Shown piece after piece: positions 59,736 to 64,000 of a DNA stretch of 64,000 nucleotides. How positions within the stretch are numbered: position 1 is the stretch's first letter; each line of letters opens with the position of its first letter. The DNA lies in NCBI RefSeq assembly GCF_026212465.1, contig NC_080062.1, positions 2,004,001 to 2,068,000 of the forward strand, written 5' to 3'. A program made the position numbers and the translations under genes. The notes below the pieces were generated by a model. The model ran no database searches. It was not told where the DNA came from and worked only from the letters and a program-made list of their open reading frames with translations. The stretch is from Amaranthus tricolor (taxonomy: Eukaryota; Streptophyta; Magnoliopsida; Caryophyllales; Amaranthaceae).

Positions 59736-60233
59736 CTTCTGTTTTAACTTCTATCCATTCAAAGGAAAGAAAAAGGCAAGAGTGAGAGGAGAATTGAAAA
59801 ACTAGCCGAGTAATCAGCATTTATACATAAAAACATTATGCACGAAAGAAAAACACAGCCCCTTAACTATTACAACACCAAAGAGACAGAGGAGAATCGA
59901 GTATCTTACAATTTGAAAGCATAGTCCAATGAGCAATCAGCAAGCAATTACGTAAGGGCATATTAAAAAAATTAGGCACCATAAGCTAAAGTTCTTTGAA
60001 GGGTATTGCATACAACACTAAATTTCACTTCTAAACATTTGAATATTGAGATGTAAAACATGATTGATTTCACTAACATTAAAAAATCCTAACTTTTCAC
60101 TCTCTTAAGATTATACAAGTAAACAACTCTTAAACTATTGTAGGAGAACCCACAAAATAATTCAAGACCATTCAATGAAAGTGGAAATTAAAGAAATATT
60201 GGAGCTTAACAAAAGTCCTAGATTACTGCTACA

Positions 60234-60360
60234 GTGTCACATGATTCGCTAATCTCCTCGCAAATCGCAAATCGCAAATCGAAAAATGTTAATTATGGTC
60301 GGGGCTATTCCTGAAAATTTTTTGAGCAAATCGCGAATTAGCTAGCGAATCAAGTTACAC
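60234..60360. repeat. GATTCGC dispersed repeat, copy near uL14m
   Basis: CAGTGTCACATGATTCGCTA, a tandem GCAAATC(GCAAATC) block, and GCGAATTAGCTAGCGAATCA match the 25,903-26,039 element. No clear target duplication was found here. Confidence 0.6.
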
Positions 60361-60599
60361 TAATCTGGCATTCTTTTCATAGCACCTCATTAGCCCTTAC
60401 ACACAAAATTGGTCAATAATCTAGTAGCAGTTCTTTGATCAACATTTAATTGTTAGGATCAATGAGGTGATAGATTAAATTTCAGAGATTTTCTTAGCAA
60501 CAAAAAGGTCATTTTAAAATCAATTTCATTAAGTTGTATACATCCCTCCAAATGCACATTCCAGCACAAATTTCTACCTGTTGTATACATTCAAGACTA

Positions 60600-60880
60600 A
60601 AACTTTTTCCAAAGCTTCAGGGTTTTCAGCTTCAAATGTTCTTCATATTCTTGATTTAGCCCTAGTTTATCAGATAACAGAGAAAATCAAAGAATTTAAG
60701 AAAGAAACAGCGCAATATATTCAAATCAGATGGGTAAAGTAGTAAAATCACACTAGCATTTTGCCCTTTTTTGGGCATCCCTTCTCCAAAAAAAAAAATT
60801 ATCCGCCCTAATTCTCTCTGTTTGCAATCACTGAACTTCTCTTCTTCTAGGGATTATCCGGTTCCCTTCTGGTATGGATT
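60600..60880. promoter_or_regulatory. Possible divergent promoter between uL14m and a rightward transcript
   Basis: On the minus side, a leader-like stretch with AACTAGGGCTAAATCAAG (about 60,650-60,670) could be the 5'UTR exon of uL14m. On the plus side, CTTCTCTTCTTCTAGGGATT followed by CTTCTG/GTATGG (donor at about 60,872) looks like the leader exon of another gene. No coding exon of that second gene was found before transposon-like sequence begins at about 61,340. This is inference from composition and splice signals. Confidence 0.3.
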
Positions 60881-61329
60881 TTCGTCTTGTTTTTTATCTG
60901 AGTTTTGTTTATTTCCTTCTTTTAAATCTTGCTTGATTTGATTTGAATGGTTTTTTTTTCAATAATTTAAGCTATACATGATTTTATGATTAGATTTTTC
61001 TTTTCTTGATCAGTTTTCATCTGGGTCCTTCATTTTTTTTTTCCATGTTTATGGGTTGATTTTTGTTGTATTTTTGCATAAAGGATAGATTTTTATTAAA
61101 ATGTAGGTTTGAATCTGTATTTCACTTTCTTAATTGAATCTTTTTTTGCTGGTTGATTTTTATTTTGATGGTAACTAGAGATGTGTTCCTGTATTTGATT
61201 TGTGGAACAATTAATTGTAAACTTAAGTCCTTGATTAATGTTTGATCAATGAACCCATGTGCTGGTAGAGGTCTTGTTCTTAATGCTTTGCCAATTTGTG
61301 CTAAATGATCTCTCAAGAAGATGATGATT

Positions 61330-62856
61330 TCTACAAAAAACAACTGGGGGTTAGCAGGGCACGGAATGTTTTTCCGAAGACCTACCCCGACGCCCAAGTC
61401 AATAACTATGTAAGAAAAGATTGCCTAATAGGTCCTTCCAGGAGCACTGTGGCTACAAGGTGGATTAATAAAGACTTGTTTAGACGTGAGGTCTTTTTAA
61501 TATCTGGCTAATGTTCTTTTGAAGATTGATCAGAAGAATCGTAATAACTCTTAAATTTGTCTTTATGTTATTAATGTTTCTCTAAAGTAGGTTCTTGAAA
61601 TTCAGTTGTAATAATTCCTTTTGACGTGTGCTTGTCTGTATGTTATTTATGTTATTAATCGTAATAACTTTCTGCATGCCATTGTGCTTGCTTTTGACGT
61701 CAATCCTTTATTTATTCTGTTGTATTTTATTCTTTGTTTCTCCTTTTGACACGTGTCCTGCAACTTTATAATGTCTTTCTATTGTTGACAGGTGTCTCCT
61801 AACCACTCGTGAGCTTCCCATGCATTAATATTATTTCATTCATACAATGTCTTTTTTTGACCTTCCCAGATGAATGTTGCCAGATAACTATTTAGCTTAA
61901 ATATTTCTTCCCAGATTAGTATGAATTTATCTTTTCTGGATAATCTTTTATCATAATTATTCATGCTTAATCTTTTACGCACATAATTTGCCCCCCACAC
62001 AGACCTATAAATTTTATCTTGAGAATTTATGGGTCTGTTCTTTAGGCTGAACTTAGATTCGAAAACTTTCATCCTCCAGAATTTATGTAGGAATCAAACA
62101 AATTTCTTCTCATTGCTCCTTTATCTTCAGTATCTGGCCCAAGTTTGATTTGGCTATTTCTTCTCTGGGACGTTCGTAAAGAAATCTTTATTTTTCAAAT
62201 TTCTGATAACAGGAAAAATCTAGGTATTTTTCTAATCTGGGAACACACAAAATCTGAATACTTTTTCTTTATCTGGCAACATGCAAGATCTGGGTACTTT
62301 TGTCCTTTCCCCTTTTCGTGGGTACTTTTGTCACAGTTTTTCTGACGGTTTCCTTTTTTGGTGCAATTTTTTGAAAACTTGTTGAACACGCTTTGGCTGT
62401 GGCAATACTCTTTCATCATTATCCTTACCGAGCCGCACAAACATAAATTGCACATCCAATCACTGTTCCTTAGACCTAAGAAAATTTTGAATTTTTGGCA
62501 ATTTAATCTTGACGTTTAATCTTCCTTTTCTTCCTAATCTTGACGATCGATTTTCCTCTTTTAAACTTTCTAATGATTTTTCTGCCTATAAATATTCCTG
62601 TGTTTGCATTTATTTCAATTTACGTTTCCTTTAATCCTTAACAACTTTCAAACATTCCCTGATTTAATTCTCTGCAAATTACCTTGTGAATCTTCGTTTT
62701 TTCCAACTTATTCTAATATTAATTTCAAACATGGTTTCTTCTAAGGCTTCTCTTCGTGACTTGACTTTCGATTTCAACAACGAATTAACTAACGGACCAG
62801 TTTTTGAATTTCCCCTCTGTGTGCAGCCAGAAGCATTACCACACGAACCTCCAACG
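61330..62856 (+). mobile_element. Retroelement-like sequence with short open frame
   Basis: GGGTTAGCAGGGCACGGAAT and CCGACGCCCAAGTCAA (61,345-61,405) resemble the fragment at 1.8 kb. Downstream is T-rich DNA, then a TATA-like CTATAAATATTCC (about 62,585), a CT-rich leader, and an ATG at 62,731 starting a frame with MVSSKASLRDLTFDFNNEL. This looks like the promoter-leader-first-codons of a retroelement or an unknown gene. The frame runs into eS7 intron DNA at 62,857 and stops soon after. The class is not determined. Confidence 0.35.
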
Positions 62857-64000
62857 GGCATTTGCATCACCACATCACGACTACATTGCTAAAGTTTTAA
62901 GGATATTACGACCACAATCTACGTCAAGATAACTGCTAAGCCATCTGCATTGACCGTGACCATTACCGCCATTACATTCAAAATTCAGCACTACGGGTAC
63001 ACTATAACTAGAATGTCTATTAGATCAACTAAAACTGAAAGCCGACCAAGGTCGTCAAACTAATTAAGGCAAGTAATATTGGCAAAAGAGATCAATTGAT
63101 AGAAATACGTAGAGTTCTCTTGTTAAAACCAAATGAAACAACTCGATTGCCAATAGCACCTAAACACGAAAATTAAAGGTGTTCTTTCGGGTCGTCGGGT
63201 TGATTTCGGGTCAGGTGTCGGTTTAAAATCGGGTATTGTGTCCACATTAATTTTTACATTATTTTAAATTCATTTTGAAGTCAGTTTTAAGTCAGGTTCG
63301 ATTATAAAGTCGGGTATGTATCGGATCATCGAGTCTGTTTTAAACACCTCTAACGACAATCATGGTGATTAAACACATAAGCACAAAAGCCTTCTCAAGA
63401 GTCCCAGGGTAACAAGAATTTTAAGGGTTACCCACAAGATCACTTGTTAGCTTCAAAAATCCATAGAGAGTCTAATGACAGGAAAAAAAAATTCATTTAC
63501 AACAAATTCATACAATAGACATCAATAATTAGAGAAATCTAGCTCAAAAATAGTGAAAAAATTAATTCAAAATGTCATTTGTTTACAAGTAGATTAACGT
63601 CATGAATAGAATTTCAGAAATTTTCATAGCAACAAAACCAGACAAATGCTTAATTAATTTCATTAATCCATACACAGTAAAATCAATTATATAAATAGAC
63701 CATATATTCATTCCATAAAATGTAACACATATTTGACCTAAAAACATCTTAAGCGATACAAATCTTAACCTACATTTTAGTAAAAATTAAACCTTTATCC
63801 CAAATCCGAAACAAAAATAACCCATAAACATGATCAAAAAATTAGACAATGGGGAGGAACCAAAACAACAAATTCAAGAGAATCCAGAAAAAAAATTGAT
63901 CAAGAGAAGAAAAACCCAGTTCTACAATCATGAAAAGGTTGAACTTTCGAATAAAAAAAAGGTGCAAATCAACTAAAGGACAAGTTATTCATTCGATGGG
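62857..64000 (-). repeat. Partial duplicate of the eS7 leader intron
   Basis: This block aligns collinearly, with few changes and single-base indels, to 22,658-23,796, all within the eS7 5'UTR intron, and includes the AGGTGTTC MITE (63,177-63,350). Homology starts abruptly at GGCATTTGCATCACC and continues to the window end, so the copy may extend into the leader exon and promoter. The coding exons of eS7 are absent from it inside the window. Confidence 0.92.

Noticed and set aside
59545..59805. Open frame overlapping uL14m exon 1 on the plus strand
   Set aside because: It is antisense to the uL14m first exon and to intron DNA, with no recognisable sequence.

Overview
This is AT-rich nuclear DNA from a eudicot plant. 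The genes are split by many GT-AG introns (and one GC-AG intron), encode plant-type proteins, and sit among plant transposons (Cassandra, SMART/TRIM, Stowaway, MULE, an RTE-like LINE). The mix suggests Caryophyllales, perhaps Amaranthaceae, but the species is a guess. All gene models were spliced by hand; each one keeps its reading phase across every junction, which is the main support for them. Layout: 1-14,700 is transposon-rich intergenic DNA with an old Copia-type LTR, degenerate Cassandra copies, several MITEs, an inverted minisatellite, and a striking 1.1 kb foldback element that carries two inverted tRNA-Ile-like sequences and clusters of GTCGCCC palindromes. From 15,400 to 19,891 (+) lies a five-exon mannose-6-phosphate isomerase with an unexpected N-terminal hydrophobic segment. 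From 21,368 to 22,584 (-) lies 40S ribosomal protein eS7, with a 5'UTR intron reaching 23,853. From 25,065 to 29,063 (-) lies an eight-exon, probably plastid-targeted alpha/beta hydrolase. From 30,254 to 33,187 (-) lies an ABA4-like gene (neoxanthin/ABA pathway) that is intact in all six exons except for one in-frame TGA. From 34,655 to 41,329 (-) lies a nine-exon monoacylglycerol-lipase-like hydrolase with a probable plastid transit peptide. From 42,565 to 44,027 lies a non-autonomous MULE carrying a transposase C-terminal fragment. From 49,281 to 50,658 (+) lies a small plant-conserved gene of unknown function. From about 51,190 to 55,700 lie remains of an RTE-like LINE next to a 26-base poly-G run. 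From 57,725 to 59,735 (-) lies mitochondrial ribosomal protein uL14m (HUELLENLOS-type). The right end (62,857-64,000) is a second copy of the eS7 5'UTR intron, joined to unrelated, retroelement-like sequence. The genes do not form an operon or cluster. Two (ABA4 and the plastid hydrolases) point to plastids, two (eS7, uL14m) to translation, and one (PMI) to GDP-mannose/ascorbate supply. The most notable items are the tRNA-carrying foldback element, the single-nonsense ABA4 gene, the Cassandra LTR nested inside a SMART element within an ABA4 intron (both with perfect 5-bp target duplications), and the eS7 intron duplication.
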